A stretch of DNA of 34,188 nucleotides, taken from contig CAIOMN010000238.1 of NCBI GenBank assembly GCA_903859415.1, positions 1 to 34,188 of the forward strand, written 5' to 3'. This stretch comes from an uncultured Methylococcaceae bacterium (GTDB lineage Bacteria > Pseudomonadota > Gammaproteobacteria > Methylococcales > Methylomonadaceae). The stretch's first letter is position 1. Every line of letters begins with the position of its first letter. Below the pieces are notes generated by a model. It did not search any database. It saw only the letters and a list, made by a program, of their open reading frames with translations, and was not told the origin of the DNA. Positions 6,640-17,184 of the stretch are shown here, piece after piece. The position numbers were made by a program, and so were the translations under genes.

Positions 6640-7818
6640 ATGGAAGTAAATAAACTTAATTTAGTCTTAATGGGTACTAACAAGGATGTGATTGATAAAC
6701 AGCGTACTCTGCTCTCTGCTTTGGATATCATTAAAAATGAGGTCGTTTGCCAAAGTATTATCGATGCCGTTAGCAAGTACATGGCCGATGAAAATACGAT
6801 TGTTATTCTGAATTTATCGGCTAATGGATTGCATGAGCTAAAGTTTTTAGAAGTACTACCCAATAAAAAATCATCGATGATTATCATTGGTGAACAGAGC
6901 AATGTTGAGTTATTAACGCAGGCTCTTCGTGCGGGGGTTAAGGATTTTATTGATGAAAAAGAATATGAAGATAAATTGCTGGGGGTCACTTCCAATGTTA
7001 TAAAAAATGTCACCCATAATTTCAACAACAGGAAAGTTGGACAATTAAATGTGTTTATAACTGCGAGAGGCGGTAGTGGAGCCAGTTTTGTTGCTAGTAA
7101 TGTTGCCAATCTATTATCTAAGGAAAAGGAACAAAAAGTAGCGTTGGTTGATCTTGATTTGCAGTTTGGTTCGATTGGGCTCAATTTTAATATGATGCCT
7201 AAATATACTTTAGCTGATGCTGTTAAAGCGATAGATGAGCTAGATAACGTTTCCTTAGAAGCTTATATGTTAAAATATAACGATAATTTAAGTTTGTTGC
7301 TTCCTTCTACCTCTGAGATTCTTTTGCACGGAGATATAAGTCCGTCTAAGCTAGAGAGTTTGCTAGCGCTTTTAAAAGTTAACTTTAACCAGATTGTAAT
7401 TGATATGCCAAGGTTAATAGATCCCTCGTTTAGTATGGTTATGGAGCGGGCAGATCACATTACATTGGTTGTACAGCAAAGTTTAGCACAGTATAGAGAT
7501 GCGCTAAGATTGGTTAAAATCATAAATAAAGATCTTGAAATATCGTTAGATAAAATAGTGATTGTGATCAATCGATACGATCCAAAAAGTAGTTTTCGGA
7601 TAGAGGATTTAAAAAGCCTTATTAATCATGACAAGATTTATACTATTGCTAGTGATTATGAACAAGTTGAAAATGCCTCAAATCTAGGTGTTCCCCTCAG
7701 TGAGTCTTCTGGTAGCTCAAAAATAGTTAAAGATTTAAAGAAGCTGGCACAGGTCTTGTCTGAGGTTGATTTTAAAAAATCAAAAAAGAGTATTTTTCGG
7801 TTTTTTGGGTTTAAGTGA
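6640..7818 (+). CDS. cpaE: Tad localisation ATPase-like protein CpaE/TadZ with degenerate P-loop
   Basis: A MinD/ParA-type protein of 392 residues that positions the Tad machine at the cell pole or membrane. Residues 5-125 form a receiver-like domain (VIVILNLS, SMIIIGE, ALRAGVKDFIDE) without a clear phospho-acceptor. The ATPase-like domain starts near residue 134. Its Walker A, ARGGSGASF (142-150), has Arg143 for the signature Lys and Ala148 for the P-loop Lys, so ATP hydrolysis is doubtful. ALVDLDLQFGSIG (168-180) is the A' motif and QIVIDMPR the B-like strand. Degenerate P-loops are known among TadZ proteins. The C-terminus is basic and aromatic (KKSIFRFFGFK), possibly a membrane anchor. 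It is the last Tad gene seen. Confidence 0.9.
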   Translation: MEVNKLNLVLMGTNKDVIDKQRTLLSALDIIKNEVVCQSIIDAVSKYMADENTIVILNLSANGLHELKFLEVLPNKKSSMIIIGEQSNVELLTQALRAGVKDFIDEKEYEDKLLGVTSNVIKNVTHNFNNRKVGQLNVFITARGGSGASFVASNVANLLSKEKEQKVALVDLDLQFGSIGLNFNMMPKYTLADAVKAIDELDNVSLEAYMLKYNDNLSLLLPSTSEILLHGDISPSKLESLLALLKVNFNQIVIDMPRLIDPSFSMVMERADHITLVVQQSLAQYRDALRLVKIINKDLEISLDKIVIVINRYDPKSSFRIEDLKSLINHDKIYTIASDYEQVENASNLGVPLSESSGSSKIVKDLKKLAQVLSEVDFKKSKKSIFRFFGFK

Positions 7819-7885
7819 GCTCTGTTCTGAACATGTTAATACCCCCCTATTAATGCACAAATAATCATCTGGGATCATCAGTGTT

Positions 7886-8506
7886 ATGAGTAAAGTAAGT
7901 GTTTTTTTAAAGTCTAGAGTGTTTAGTATTTTCTGTAGTCTTTTATTGGGCTCAATTTATATTTTATTTATTTATGCACACTTCATGGGTTTTTTAAAAG
8001 CTCATGAGGTCACATTATTATTGTTTGGCCTATCTGAAACACTCGTTGTCGTTTTTTATGTTGTTCGTAGTCAGCCCAAAACGATCTCAGTTGAATTTTA
8101 TGATTGGTTTATAGCTATTGTTGGGTCTTGTGCGCCTTTGTTTTTGCGTCCAGCCGAATGGGGTGTGTTTCCCATGGCAAAGTATGCCATTATTGTGGGT
8201 GCAGTTTTTCAGATATTCAGTATTTTCTCTCTTAATCGCAGCTTTGCTTTAGTGGCGGCCAACAGAACCATTAAAACCCAAGGGATGTATAGCTTTATAC
8301 GCCATCCTCTTTATGCAAGTTATTGTTTAGTTTATTTTGGCTATATAATGTCCAATACTACCATTGAAAATGTTGCTGTTTATGCTATTTCAATGCTTTT
8401 CCTTTATTTAAGAATAATCAAAGAAGAAAAGCATTTAGCGCTTGATCCTCTCTATAGGCAATATCAGCTCAAGGTGCGTTATCGATTGGTCCCATTTATT
8501 ATTTAA
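7886..8506 (+). CDS. Isoprenylcysteine carboxyl methyltransferase-like membrane protein
   Basis: An integral membrane protein of 206 residues with about five hydrophobic segments. The C-terminal half carries the ICMT/phospholipid methyltransferase-type pattern: TQGMYSFIRHPLYASY (131-146), whose RHP is the usual S-adenosylmethionine-site signature, and IIKEEKHL (177-184) with the conserved Glu pair, ending LDPLYRQYQLKVRYR. The natural substrate of bacterial members is mostly unknown, and nothing here identifies it. It starts 67 bp after cpaE and shares bases of its stop codon with that of the convergent ypjD gene. Whether it belongs to the Tad transcript is unclear. Confidence 0.75.
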   Translation: MSKVSVFLKSRVFSIFCSLLLGSIYILFIYAHFMGFLKAHEVTLLLFGLSETLVVVFYVVRSQPKTISVEFYDWFIAIVGSCAPLFLRPAEWGVFPMAKYAIIVGAVFQIFSIFSLNRSFALVAANRTIKTQGMYSFIRHPLYASYCLVYFGYIMSNTTIENVAVYAISMLFLYLRIIKEEKHLALDPLYRQYQLKVRYRLVPFII

Positions 8507-9303
8507 CTTAATCGATGCAGGATGAGTTCTAAAACCAGTTTACTGCCAAAGTAAGCTAATAACAGTAATACAAAACCAGTCAAAGTCCATTTTACGGCCG
8601 TTTGTCCCCGCCAACCATAAAGGCTGCGGCCTGTTAAAAGCCCAGTAAAGATAATCCACGCGAGTATTGATAACACCGTCTTGTGTACGAGGTGTTGGGC
8701 AAATAAATCCTCTATGAATAAAAAGCCACTGGCTAACGAAATAGTTAGAAACAGGATGCCAGTGCCGAGCATTTGAAATAGCAAAGACTCCATCGTTTGT
8801 AAGGGAGGTAATGACTGGATAAAACGTTTGGGTGGATGACGTTTTAACTGTTGTTCTTGAAGTGCCAATAAAATGGCTTGCAGTGCTGCAATATTTAACA
8901 GGCTAAAAGCAATAATGGAGCTTAATATATGGACGCTCATTTCCCAGTTATACTGAGTTAGGGATTGAATCTGATTGGAAAAGTTAAGTTCTAAACCCAA
9001 CATGCCCGCCGCAATTGGAAAGATAGCCGCCCCTAATGATTCAACGGGTTTATTGAGACTGGCTATTAATAGAAGCCAGGCAACAATCATGGCGATCAAA
9101 GAGCCTGTGCTGAAGAAGCTAAAGTTAAAGCCGTTATTTTGCTGAAATAGTAGTCCAGTGTATAAGAGGTGTGTGGATGCCGCTGCCCATCCAAGATAAA
9201 GGGCGCTGCGTTGCAGTCGACGTTGATCGAAATCTTTGATAATGAGCAAGGTACTGATGAGGTAAGCACAAATTGATAGAGTGGCTATTGCAGTGGTGTT
9301 CAT
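8503..9303 (-). CDS. ypjD: YpjD/CcsA-like inner membrane protein
   Basis: A 266-residue polytopic protein (about eight hydrophobic helices) of the CcsA/HemX-like cytochrome c assembly family, as in E. coli YpjD, which is also encoded divergently beside ffh. His45 (ASTHLLYTG), His125 (EMSVHILSSI) and His207 (LVHKTVLSILAW) are candidates for the conserved membrane histidines. The full tryptophan-rich WWD motif of true CcsA/CcmC haem handlers is not apparent, so a haem role is uncertain. Its stop codon overlaps the stop of the ICMT-like gene (TTTAA at 8502-8506). The start ATG is at 9303. Confidence 0.85.
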   Translation of the reverse strand: MNTTAIATLSICAYLISTLLIIKDFDQRRLQRSALYLGWAAASTHLLYTGLLFQQNNGFNFSFFSTGSLIAMIVAWLLLIASLNKPVESLGAAIFPIAAGMLGLELNFSNQIQSLTQYNWEMSVHILSSIIAFSLLNIAALQAILLALQEQQLKRHPPKRFIQSLPPLQTMESLLFQMLGTGILFLTISLASGFLFIEDLFAQHLVHKTVLSILAWIIFTGLLTGRSLYGWRGQTAVKWTLTGFVLLLLAYFGSKLVLELILHRLS

Positions 9304-9491
9304 TGGATTATGATTAATTTTCGTAATAAAACGGGGGTTGCTAAGTTTACACAGTCTACAGCGTTAAAATTGTTCTCGTATTGCAACGGGTGCAAAGCGC
9401 TTCCTGGATATGGTAATATATTGGATTAAATAGTCCTAGCGCATTTGTACCAGCGGGTAGTTTCCTTAGTTTAAACCACAAAGACCTCGAT
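9304..9491. promoter_or_regulatory. Divergent ypjD/ffh intergenic region
   Basis: 188 bp between divergent genes, so it should hold promoters in both directions. A 5-bp inverted repeat, TTGCA-ACGGG-TGCAA, lies at 9381-9395. TGCAAA (9391-9396) and TAATAT (9414-9419), 17 bp apart, are a weak candidate promoter for ffh. Nothing else was recognised. Confidence 0.3.
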
Positions 9492-10847
9492 ATGTTTGAT
9501 AATTTAACCGATAGATTAAGTAGTACGCTTAAAAAACTTAAGGGTCAGGGTCGTCTGACTGAAGATAACATTAAGGATGCCTTGCGTGAAGTGCGTATGG
9601 CTTTACTTGAGGCTGATGTATCTTTGTCAGTGGTTACCGATTTTATTGAGCGTGTTAAAGAAGGTGCCCTAGGTCAGGAAGTGCAGACTAGCTTGACCCC
9701 CGGCCAAGCCATGATCAAACTGGTTCAGTCTGAATTGGTTAAAGTTATGGGGGCTGCTAATGAAGGTCTTAATTTAAATGCAGTGCCTCCTGCAGTCATT
9801 TTAATGGCGGGTTTGCAAGGGGCTGGTAAAACAACAACGGTTGCAAAATTAGGTCGTTGGCTGAAAGAAAATCAAAAGAAGAAAGTTGGCGTGGTCAGTG
9901 CTGACGTTTATCGCCCCGCAGCGATTAAGCAGTTGCAGATGCTGGCTAATGAGCTTGATCTGGACTTTTTTGAAAGTGATTTATCGCAAAATCCCGTTGA
10001 TATTGCCAGAAATGCAATTGATGCAGCCAAGAAAAAGTTTTTAGACGTTATTATTATCGATACAGCCGGTCGCTTGCATATTGATGATGAGATGATGGGT
10101 GAAATTAAAGCCCTGCATGCTGCCATTAATCCGGTTGAAACATTATTTGTCGTTGATAGTATGACGGGGCAGGATGCCGCGATTACTGCAAAAGCCTTTA
10201 ATGATGCGTTACCCTTGACGGGTGTCATTTTAACCAAAGCAGATGGTGATGCACGGGGTGGGGCGGCTTTATCCATACGACATATTACCGGTAAGCCCAT
10301 CAAGTTTATGGGTGTTGGTGAAAAAACCAATGCTTTAGAACCTTTTTATCCTGACCGGGTCGCCTCCCGTATTTTGGGTATGGGGGATATGCTGGGTCTT
10401 ATTGAAGAGATTGAGCAAAAAGTTGATAAAGAAAAGGCCGAGAAGCTTGCCCGTAAAATTCAGAAGGGTAAAGGTTTTGATTTAGAAGATTTCCGTGAGC
10501 AATTGCAGCAAATGCAGAGCATGGGCGGGGTCAGTTCCCTGTTGGATAAGTTGCCGGGAATGAATAGTGTTCCCCAGGAAATGAAGGATAAAGTAAATGA
10601 CAAGGAATTGGGGCGTCAGATTGCCGTTATTAACTCTATGACCTTTCAAGAAAGGCGTTACCCTGACTTAATTAAAGGGAATAGAAAAAAACGTATTGCC
10701 GCCGGTTGTGGTCAACAGTTGCAAGATGTTAATCGTATTTTAAAACAGTTCCTGATGATGCAAAAAATGATGAAGAAGTTCAAATCAGGGAATATGACGA
10801 ATATGATACGAGGCATAAAAAACAATGTGCGCGGTATGAGAAGGTAG
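9492..10847 (+). CDS. ffh: Signal recognition particle protein Ffh
   Basis: GTPase that, with 4.5S RNA, delivers nascent membrane proteins to FtsY. It has 451 residues, close to the 453 of E. coli. N domain residues 1-90; G domain with GLQGAGKTTT (107-116), DVYRPAA (138-144), DTAGR (190-194) and TKADGDARGG (248-257). The M domain follows from about 300, with the Met-rich finger region and the RNA-binding segment GNRKKRIAAGCGQQLQDVNRILKQF (396-420, quoted here as GNRKKRIAAGCG then QQLQDVNR). Cys406 matches E. coli. Position 397 is Asn where Ser is usual. The Met-rich tail ends IKNNVRGMRR. It precedes the rpsP operon by 138 bp. Confidence 0.97.
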   Translation: MFDNLTDRLSSTLKKLKGQGRLTEDNIKDALREVRMALLEADVSLSVVTDFIERVKEGALGQEVQTSLTPGQAMIKLVQSELVKVMGAANEGLNLNAVPPAVILMAGLQGAGKTTTVAKLGRWLKENQKKKVGVVSADVYRPAAIKQLQMLANELDLDFFESDLSQNPVDIARNAIDAAKKKFLDVIIIDTAGRLHIDDEMMGEIKALHAAINPVETLFVVDSMTGQDAAITAKAFNDALPLTGVILTKADGDARGGAALSIRHITGKPIKFMGVGEKTNALEPFYPDRVASRILGMGDMLGLIEEIEQKVDKEKAEKLARKIQKGKGFDLEDFREQLQQMQSMGGVSSLLDKLPGMNSVPQEMKDKVNDKELGRQIAVINSMTFQERRYPDLIKGNRKKRIAAGCGQQLQDVNRILKQFLMMQKMMKKFKSGNMTNMIRGIKNNVRGMRR

Positions 10848-10917
10848 ATTTTTTACTTATTAAACAGTTTGTTACGTGATAAAAAATAACTAAGTGCTGA
10901 ATATTTCCAATTTATTC

Positions 10918-10945
10918 TTCACATATGGTAAAAATCGCGTAAAAT
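10918..10945 (+). promoter_or_regulatory. Candidate sigma70 promoter of the rpsP operon
   Basis: TTCACA (10918-10923) and TAAAAT (10940-10945) with a 16-bp spacer each differ from consensus at one base. They lie 40 bp before the rpsP start codon, and GAGGA at 10975-10979 is a strong ribosome site. Confidence 0.5.
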
Positions 10946-10985
10946 GTGCAGATTAACAATGATCAAATGTATTTGAGGATATTAG

Positions 10986-11237
10986 ATGGTAACCATTCGT
11001 CTTTCAAGAGGCGGCGCTAAAAATCGCCCTTTTTATCACGTTGTAGTAACTGATAGCAGAAGTGGTCGTGATGGCCGTTATATTGAACGTGTTGGCTTTT
11101 TTAATCCATTAGCACGCGGTAATGAAGAAAAATTACGTTTGGACAGTGAGCGCGTTGAATATTGGAAATCCAATGGTGCGCAACCTTCTGATCGTGTTGC
11201 ACAATTAATTAAAGACGCAGTTAAAGCAGCGGCTTAA
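10986..11237 (+). CDS. rpsP: 30S ribosomal protein S16
   Basis: An 83-residue protein, essentially full length for S16 (82 in E. coli). The start [30 protein letters not shown] carries the family hallmark (cited here as [14 protein letters not shown] and VTDSR). GFFNPLA and the Lys/Arg content fit 16S rRNA binding in the small-subunit body. First gene of the classical rpsP-rimM-trmD-rplS operon, with a four-base gap to rimM. Confidence 0.97.
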   Translation: MVTIRLSRGGAKNRPFYHVVVTDSRSGRDGRYIERVGFFNPLARGNEEKLRLDSERVEYWKSNGAQPSDRVAQLIKDAVKAAA

Positions 11238-11241
11238 GCTA

Positions 11242-11748
11242 TTGTCGAAAGCGCAACAAATAAACGTTGGGAAGATTTCTGGCGTTTTTGGTGTGAAAGG
11301 TTGGGTAAAAGTATTTTCTTTTACCGACTCCAAAGAGAATATCTTAAATTATTCACCGTGGTTGTTATCAAAGGACGGTGAAACCAAATCAGTTAAAGTG
11401 ATTGATGGTAATCTTCAAGGCAAAGCTGTTGTTGCCCAGCTTGAAGGTATTAATGATAGGGATCTGGCGGCTAGTTTAATGGGTTGGGACATTTTAATAA
11501 TGCCTGATCAGTTACCCAAAGCAGCAAAAGATGAATATTATTGGTCTGACTTGGTTGGTTTGCGTGTTGAAACAAATCAGGGTGTTCAATTAGGCGTCGT
11601 CGAAAGTTTGTTAGAAACCGGTGCGAATGATGTTGTTGTTGTTAAAGGCGAGCGTGAACGGGCAATTCCGTTTTTGCAAGGACAGACAATAATTAATATT
11701 GATTTGGATTTAGGGATAATGGTTGTGGATTGGGATCCTGACTTTTAA
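11242..11748 (+). CDS. rimM: 16S rRNA processing protein RimM, TTG start
   Basis: Maturation factor for the 30S subunit head that binds S19 and acts on 16S rRNA. 168 residues: N-terminal RimM barrel ([21 protein letters not shown]) and C-terminal PRC-like barrel ([15 protein letters not shown], then [14 protein letters not shown]). The only start that keeps the conserved N-terminus is TTG 11242, four bases after the rpsP stop; there is no in-frame ATG nearby and only a weak ribosome site. Expression therefore probably depends on ribosomes finishing rpsP, which would keep RimM low relative to S16. Confidence 0.95.
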   Translation: MSKAQQINVGKISGVFGVKGWVKVFSFTDSKENILNYSPWLLSKDGETKSVKVIDGNLQGKAVVAQLEGINDRDLAASLMGWDILIMPDQLPKAAKDEYYWSDLVGLRVETNQGVQLGVVESLLETGANDVVVVKGERERAIPFLQGQTIINIDLDLGIMVVDWDPDF

Positions 11749-11756
11749 TTATTTTG

Positions 11757-12494
11757 ATGCGTTTTGATGTAGTCACATTATTTCCCGATATGATAACAGC
11801 AGCTGCAAGTTACGGAGTAACTGGCAGGGCAATTGAACGAGAAATAGTTAGCTTGTCAGTATGGAATCCTAGAGATTATACAATCGACAGGCATAAAACG
11901 GTTGATGATCGCCCCTATGGCGGTGGTCCCGGAATGGTTATGAAGTATCAGCCTTTGCATGATGCAGTGAGTAAGGCAAAGTTGGCAGGTAGCGAAGAGG
12001 CTAAGGTCGTTTACTTAAGTCCACAAGGAAAACCGATTACACAACGTTTATTATCAGATGCTTGTCAGAACTCTCAACTGATTTTGGTTGCGGGACGCTA
12101 TGAAGGCGTTGATGAGCGTTTTGTTAACAGGGATTGTGATGAGGAATGGTCGGTTGGCGATTATGTGATTAGCGGTGGTGAGTTGGCTGCCTTGGTGGTG
12201 ATTGATGCGATTACCCGTTTGTTACCGGGTGTGCTTGGTCATGAAGAGTCTGCTCAGCAAGATTCCCATATGAATGGACTGTTGGATTACCCACATTTTA
12301 CACGGCCTGAACAACTTGAAGGATGTTCTGTGCCGGAGGTGTTATTGAGTGGTAATCATGCCGATATTGATAGCTGGCGTATGAAGCAGGCATTAGGAAG
12401 AACTTGGCAAAGACGACCGGATTTATTAAAGAATAAGAATTTAAGTGCAGAACAGAATTATCTGCTGCAACAATTTAAAAGTGAAGTTGAATAG
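11757..12494 (+). CDS. trmD: tRNA (guanine-37-N1)-methyltransferase
   Basis: SPOUT-class enzyme that methylates G37 of tRNAs reading CNN codons, preventing +1 frameshifts. 245 residues from ATG 11757 (a TTG directly before it also keeps the frame). The start [12 protein letters not shown] is standard. [15 protein letters not shown] is the tRNA/SAM loop. The knot region shows [13 protein letters not shown] and [20 protein letters not shown]. Arg/Asp residues in the C-terminal domain ([11 protein letters not shown]) fit tRNA binding. Eight bases separate it from rimM. Confidence 0.97.
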   Translation: MRFDVVTLFPDMITAAASYGVTGRAIEREIVSLSVWNPRDYTIDRHKTVDDRPYGGGPGMVMKYQPLHDAVSKAKLAGSEEAKVVYLSPQGKPITQRLLSDACQNSQLILVAGRYEGVDERFVNRDCDEEWSVGDYVISGGELAALVVIDAITRLLPGVLGHEESAQQDSHMNGLLDYPHFTRPEQLEGCSVPEVLLSGNHADIDSWRMKQALGRTWQRRPDLLKNKNLSAEQNYLLQQFKSEVE

Positions 12495-12503
12495 GGTGTG
12501 GTG

Positions 12504-12845
12504 ATGAGCAATATTATTGATGTATTGGAAAAAGAACAACTAAGACAGATTCCTGAATTTAATCCAGGTGATACTGTTGTTGTTCAAGTTAAAGTTAAAG
12601 AAGGAGAGCGTGAAAGAATTCAGGCTTTTGAAGGCATCGTGATTGCTAAACGTAATCGTGGATTAAATTCTGCTTTCACCGTCAGAAAGATTTCACATGG
12701 CACAGGTGTTGAACGTGTTTTTCAAACTCACAGTCCTTTGATCAGTGAGATTACAGTAAAACGTCGTGGTGATGTACGTCGTGCTAAATTGTATTACTTA
12801 CGTGATCTAACAGGTAAAGCGGCTCGTATTAAAGAAAAGCTTTAA
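12504..12845 (+). CDS. rplS: 50S ribosomal protein L19
   Basis: A 113-residue protein from ATG 12504 (two GTG codons lie just upstream in frame, but AGGG at 12493-12496 fits the ATG). Recognised from [43 protein letters not shown] and [16 protein letters not shown]19 lies at the 30S/50S interface. It is the last gene of the operon and is followed by a strong intrinsic terminator. Confidence 0.97.
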   Translation: MSNIIDVLEKEQLRQIPEFNPGDTVVVQVKVKEGERERIQAFEGIVIAKRNRGLNSAFTVRKISHGTGVERVFQTHSPLISEITVKRRGDVRRAKLYYLRDLTGKAARIKEKL

Positions 12846-12865
12846 GCGGTTTTTTTATACAGTCG

Positions 12866-12896
12866 AAAAAAGGCAGCTTATAGCTGCCTTTTTTTA
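12866..12896 (+). terminator. Intrinsic terminator of the rpsP-rplS operon
   Basis: AGGCAGC and GCTGCCT pair around TTATA, preceded by an A-run and followed by a run of seven T. The A-run also pairs with the T-run. This is the clearest terminator in the window, 20 bp after the rplS stop. By symmetry it could work on both strands. Confidence 0.92.
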
Positions 12897-12972
12897 TGCT
12901 TGACGCTGTCCGTTTCTGCTGAATATAAGTTAATTTATAACAACACAATTCTATTTATTTATCCATTAAACA

Positions 12973-13470
12973 ATGATCAAACAAGAAAAGTCTTTAACAA
13001 TGACGGTCCTGATGACACCTGATATGGCAAATTTCTCGGGTAATGTCCATGGTGGCTCCTTATTAAAATTATTGGACCAGGTGGCTTATGCGTGCGCGGC
13101 AAAATATTGTAAAAGTTATGTAGTCACTGCGGCATTGGACCAGGTTTTCTTTAAGCAACATGTCAATGTAGGTGAGTTGGTTACTTTTTTTGCCCGTGTT
13201 AATCACGTGGGACGATCGTCAATGGAAGTAGGCGTAAAAGTTGTAGCTGAACATTTAAGGACACACGAAAAAAGGCATACGACCTCGTGTTTCTTTACTA
13301 TGGTGGCCATTGATGAGCAGGGTAAGTCTTTTGAGGTGCCGCGTTTACTATTGGAAACTGAGGAAGATAAAAAACACTATGCGGCTGCTGAAATGCGAAG
13401 AGCAATGCGTCAGGAAAGCCTGGAAAAAAGTCGTGCACTTAATGATGAGTTGTCTGAGGATGAGTTTTAA
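12973..13470 (+). CDS. Hotdog-fold acyl-CoA thioesterase
   Basis: A 165-residue protein of the YciA/BACH-type acyl-CoA hydrolase family. The hotdog signature is clear: FSGNVHGGSLLKLLDQVAY (21-39), with HGG and Asp35 in the expected active-site positions, then VTAALDQVFF and VGELVTFFARVNHVGRSS. It should hydrolyse acyl-CoA to free acid and CoA in the cytoplasm; chain-length preference cannot be read from the sequence. The Glu/Lys-rich tail from about 130 to 165 is likely helical. parC starts directly after its stop, and the ribosome site for parC (GAGGA at 13456) lies inside it, so the two are cotranscribed and probably coupled. Confidence 0.88.
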   Translation: MIKQEKSLTMTVLMTPDMANFSGNVHGGSLLKLLDQVAYACAAKYCKSYVVTAALDQVFFKQHVNVGELVTFFARVNHVGRSSMEVGVKVVAEHLRTHEKRHTTSCFFTMVAIDEQGKSFEVPRLLLETEEDKKHYAAAEMRRAMRQESLEKSRALNDELSEDEF

Positions 13471-15711
13471 GTGGTGCTACATGATAATTTTGAACAACTG
13501 CCTTTAAAGGATTTTGCAGAGAAAGCGTATCTGGATTATTCCATGTACGTCATTCTCGATCGGGCATTGCCTCATATAGCAGATGGTTTAAAACCCGTGC
13601 AACGGCGTATTGTGTATGCCATGTCAGAGCTGGGTTTAACGGCGACAGCAAAGTATAAAAAATCAGCGCGTACGGTAGGTGATGTATTGGGTAAATATCA
13701 TCCGCATGGTGATTCTGCCTGTTATGAAGCCATGGTACTGATGGCGCAAAACTTTTCCTATCGATATCCATTAGTGGATGGCCAGGGTAACTGGGGTTCG
13801 CCTGATGATCCAAAGTCTTTCGCGGCAATGAGGTACACGGAATCACGTTTAACGGCTTATGCTAATTCTTTGTTAAGTGAGTTAGGGCAGGGAACTGTTG
13901 AATGGTCGGATAATTTTGATGCGACTTTAAAAGAGCCGGTATTATTGTCAGCCAGATTGCCCAATATACTGCTTAATGGCACGATGGGGATTGCTGTGGG
14001 AATGGCAACGGATATACCCCCGCATAATCTGCGTGAAGTAGCGGCCGCTTGTATTCAATTATTGGATGAACCTGATAGCACTTTGGAAAGGCTGTTTAAG
14101 TATATCAAAGGCCCTGATTATCCGACCGAGGCAGAGATTATTACCTCTGCCGAAGAAATACAAAAGATGTATCTGACCGGTGGTGGTTCGATAAAAATGC
14201 GTGCTATTTATGAACAGGAAGATGGCACTATTGTAATAACCGCATTGCCTCATCAAGTGTCTGGTGCAAAGTTGATGGAGCAAATAGCGGCACAAATGTT
14301 GGCGAAGAAATTGCCGATGATTGAGGATCTCAGAGATGAGTCTGATCATGAAAATCCTACCCGTTTATTGATCATTCCTAAATCTAAGCGTATTGATGTC
14401 GATGCAGTTATGTCACATTTATTTACCACGACAGATTTGGAAAAGAGCTATCGTGTCAATATGAACATGATAGGCTTGGATGGTCGACCTAAGGTTAAAG
14501 GTCTAAGAGATATTCTGGTTGAATGGCTGAGTTTTAGAACTGAAACCGTAAGAAGACGTCTACAGTATCGCTTGGATAAGGTTTTAGCGAGACTACACAT
14601 TCTGGATGGCTTATTAATTGCCTATCTGAATATTGATGAGGTCATTGCAATTATTCGTAATGAAGACTATCCAAAGCCTGTCTTAATGCAGCGATTTGGC
14701 TTAACTGATAGCCAGGCTGAAGCGATATTAGAACTAAAGTTGCGGCATCTTGCCAAGCTTGAAGAGATGAAAATTCGGGGTGAACAAGATGCCTTGGAAA
14801 AAGAGCGGGCAGCATTGGAGAAGACTTTAGCCTCAAAGCTGTTATTAAATCGCTTAATTCGAAAAGAGATTGAACGGGATGCTGAGTTATATGGTGATGA
14901 TCGTCGTTCGCCTATTGTTTCAAGAGATGCCGCTGTTGCTTTAGAAACCACCGCATTAATTAGTAATGAGCCGTTGACGATTATCCTATCTCAAAAAGGT
15001 TGGATAAGAGCCGCTAAAGGCCATGATATTGAGGTGGAAAGCTTAAATTATCGTTCGGGTGATAGTTTACTGGATGCGGTAAAAGGTCGTTCAACACAAG
15101 CCATTTATTTATTGGATTCTACGGGACGTTCTTATAGCACTTCATCTCATGACTTGCCGTCGGCACGTACCCAGGGTGAGCCTTTAACCGGACGGTTAAA
15201 TCCACCTTCAGGCGCACTGTTTACTCATTTGTTAACAGGTAATCCTGAGGATTGGTATGTGTTAGCCAGTCATTATGGTTATGGTTTTAGGGTTCAGTTA
15301 AAAGACTTAGCCAGTAAGAATAAAGCGGGTAAATTATTAATTACGTTACCAGACGGAGCTAAAGCATTAAAGCCTGTACCTGTTCAGGATGAGTCGGAGT
15401 TGTTGGCGGTTGTTACCCTGCAAGGTCGATTATTGATTTTTCCTGTGGCGGATTTGCCTGAATTAGCGAGAGGTAAAGGTAATAAGCTGATACAAATCCC
15501 GCCATTAGATTTACAGTCTGAAAAAGATTATGTAGTTTCAGTCTTATCAATCCCAGAGAATGCTACGTTAAAAGTGCTTTCGGGTAAGCGATTTTTGTTG
15601 CTAAAAACAGCTGATATAGCACATTACACGAGTACCCGTGCCAAACGAGGTATTGCTTTGCCCAGAGGCTTTCAACGTGTTGAAGGCTTAGAGTCTGGCA
15701 ATGGTGCATAA
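13471..15711 (+). CDS. parC: DNA topoisomerase IV subunit A, GTG start
   Basis: Cutting subunit of topoisomerase IV, which unlinks daughter chromosomes. 746 residues (E. coli 752). The start has to be GTG 13471 or 13474, since no in-frame ATG precedes the conserved [25 protein letters not shown]. The quinolone region [13 protein letters not shown] keeps Ser82 and Glu86, the drug-sensitive residues. The catalytic Tyr is Tyr122 in [10 protein letters not shown]. The C-terminal third is the shortened beta-pinwheel typical of ParC and lacks the GyrA box, which separates it from GyrA. parE is not in the window. The gene ends facing purB. Confidence 0.96.
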   Translation: MVLHDNFEQLPLKDFAEKAYLDYSMYVILDRALPHIADGLKPVQRRIVYAMSELGLTATAKYKKSARTVGDVLGKYHPHGDSACYEAMVLMAQNFSYRYPLVDGQGNWGSPDDPKSFAAMRYTESRLTAYANSLLSELGQGTVEWSDNFDATLKEPVLLSARLPNILLNGTMGIAVGMATDIPPHNLREVAAACIQLLDEPDSTLERLFKYIKGPDYPTEAEIITSAEEIQKMYLTGGGSIKMRAIYEQEDGTIVITALPHQVSGAKLMEQIAAQMLAKKLPMIEDLRDESDHENPTRLLIIPKSKRIDVDAVMSHLFTTTDLEKSYRVNMNMIGLDGRPKVKGLRDILVEWLSFRTETVRRRLQYRLDKVLARLHILDGLLIAYLNIDEVIAIIRNEDYPKPVLMQRFGLTDSQAEAILELKLRHLAKLEEMKIRGEQDALEKERAALEKTLASKLLLNRLIRKEIERDAELYGDDRRSPIVSRDAAVALETTALISNEPLTIILSQKGWIRAAKGHDIEVESLNYRSGDSLLDAVKGRSTQAIYLLDSTGRSYSTSSHDLPSARTQGEPLTGRLNPPSGALFTHLLTGNPEDWYVLASHYGYGFRVQLKDLASKNKAGKLLITLPDGAKALKPVPVQDESELLAVVTLQGRLLIFPVADLPELARGKGNKLIQIPPLDLQSEKDYVVSVLSIPENATLKVLSGKRFLLLKTADIAHYTSTRAKRGIALPRGFQRVEGLESGNGA

Positions 15712-15731
15712 CGGTTATGTAAGTTAGTTTG

Positions 15732-15783
15732 TTTTTGCAGCATTCAATGAGTGCAAAGAAGCGGTGGGCAATAACTGCCCACC
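15732..15783. terminator. Probable bidirectional terminator between parC and purB
   Basis: Two hairpins fill the 77-bp gap between convergent genes. TTTGCA/TGCAAA encloses a smaller CATT/AATG stem (15734-15757). GGTGGGCA/TGCCCACC is a perfect 8-bp GC-rich stem with loop ATAAC (15763-15783). T-runs are weak, so efficiency is uncertain. Confidence 0.6.
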
Positions 15784-15788
15784 TGATA

Positions 15789-17156
<1,368 letters not shown>

Positions 17157-17184
17157 TTATGTCCTGATACTGAGGTAATGTTTC

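Noticed and set aside
6603-7184. 193-codon open frame on the - strand opposite cpaE
   Set aside because: Low-complexity Ser/Leu-rich translation, no ribosome site, fully covered by a recognised gene.
9908-10330. 140-codon open frame antisense to ffh
   Set aside because: A shadow of the conserved GTPase domain; no independent coding evidence.
10677-10752. Cys406 in the RNA-binding segment of Ffh as an oddity
   Set aside because: E. coli Ffh also has Cys there. Only Asn397 for Ser differs, a mild single change.
13702-13740. Quinolone-resistance substitutions in parC
   Set aside because: The Ser and Glu at the usual resistance positions (82 and 86 here) are the wild-type residues.
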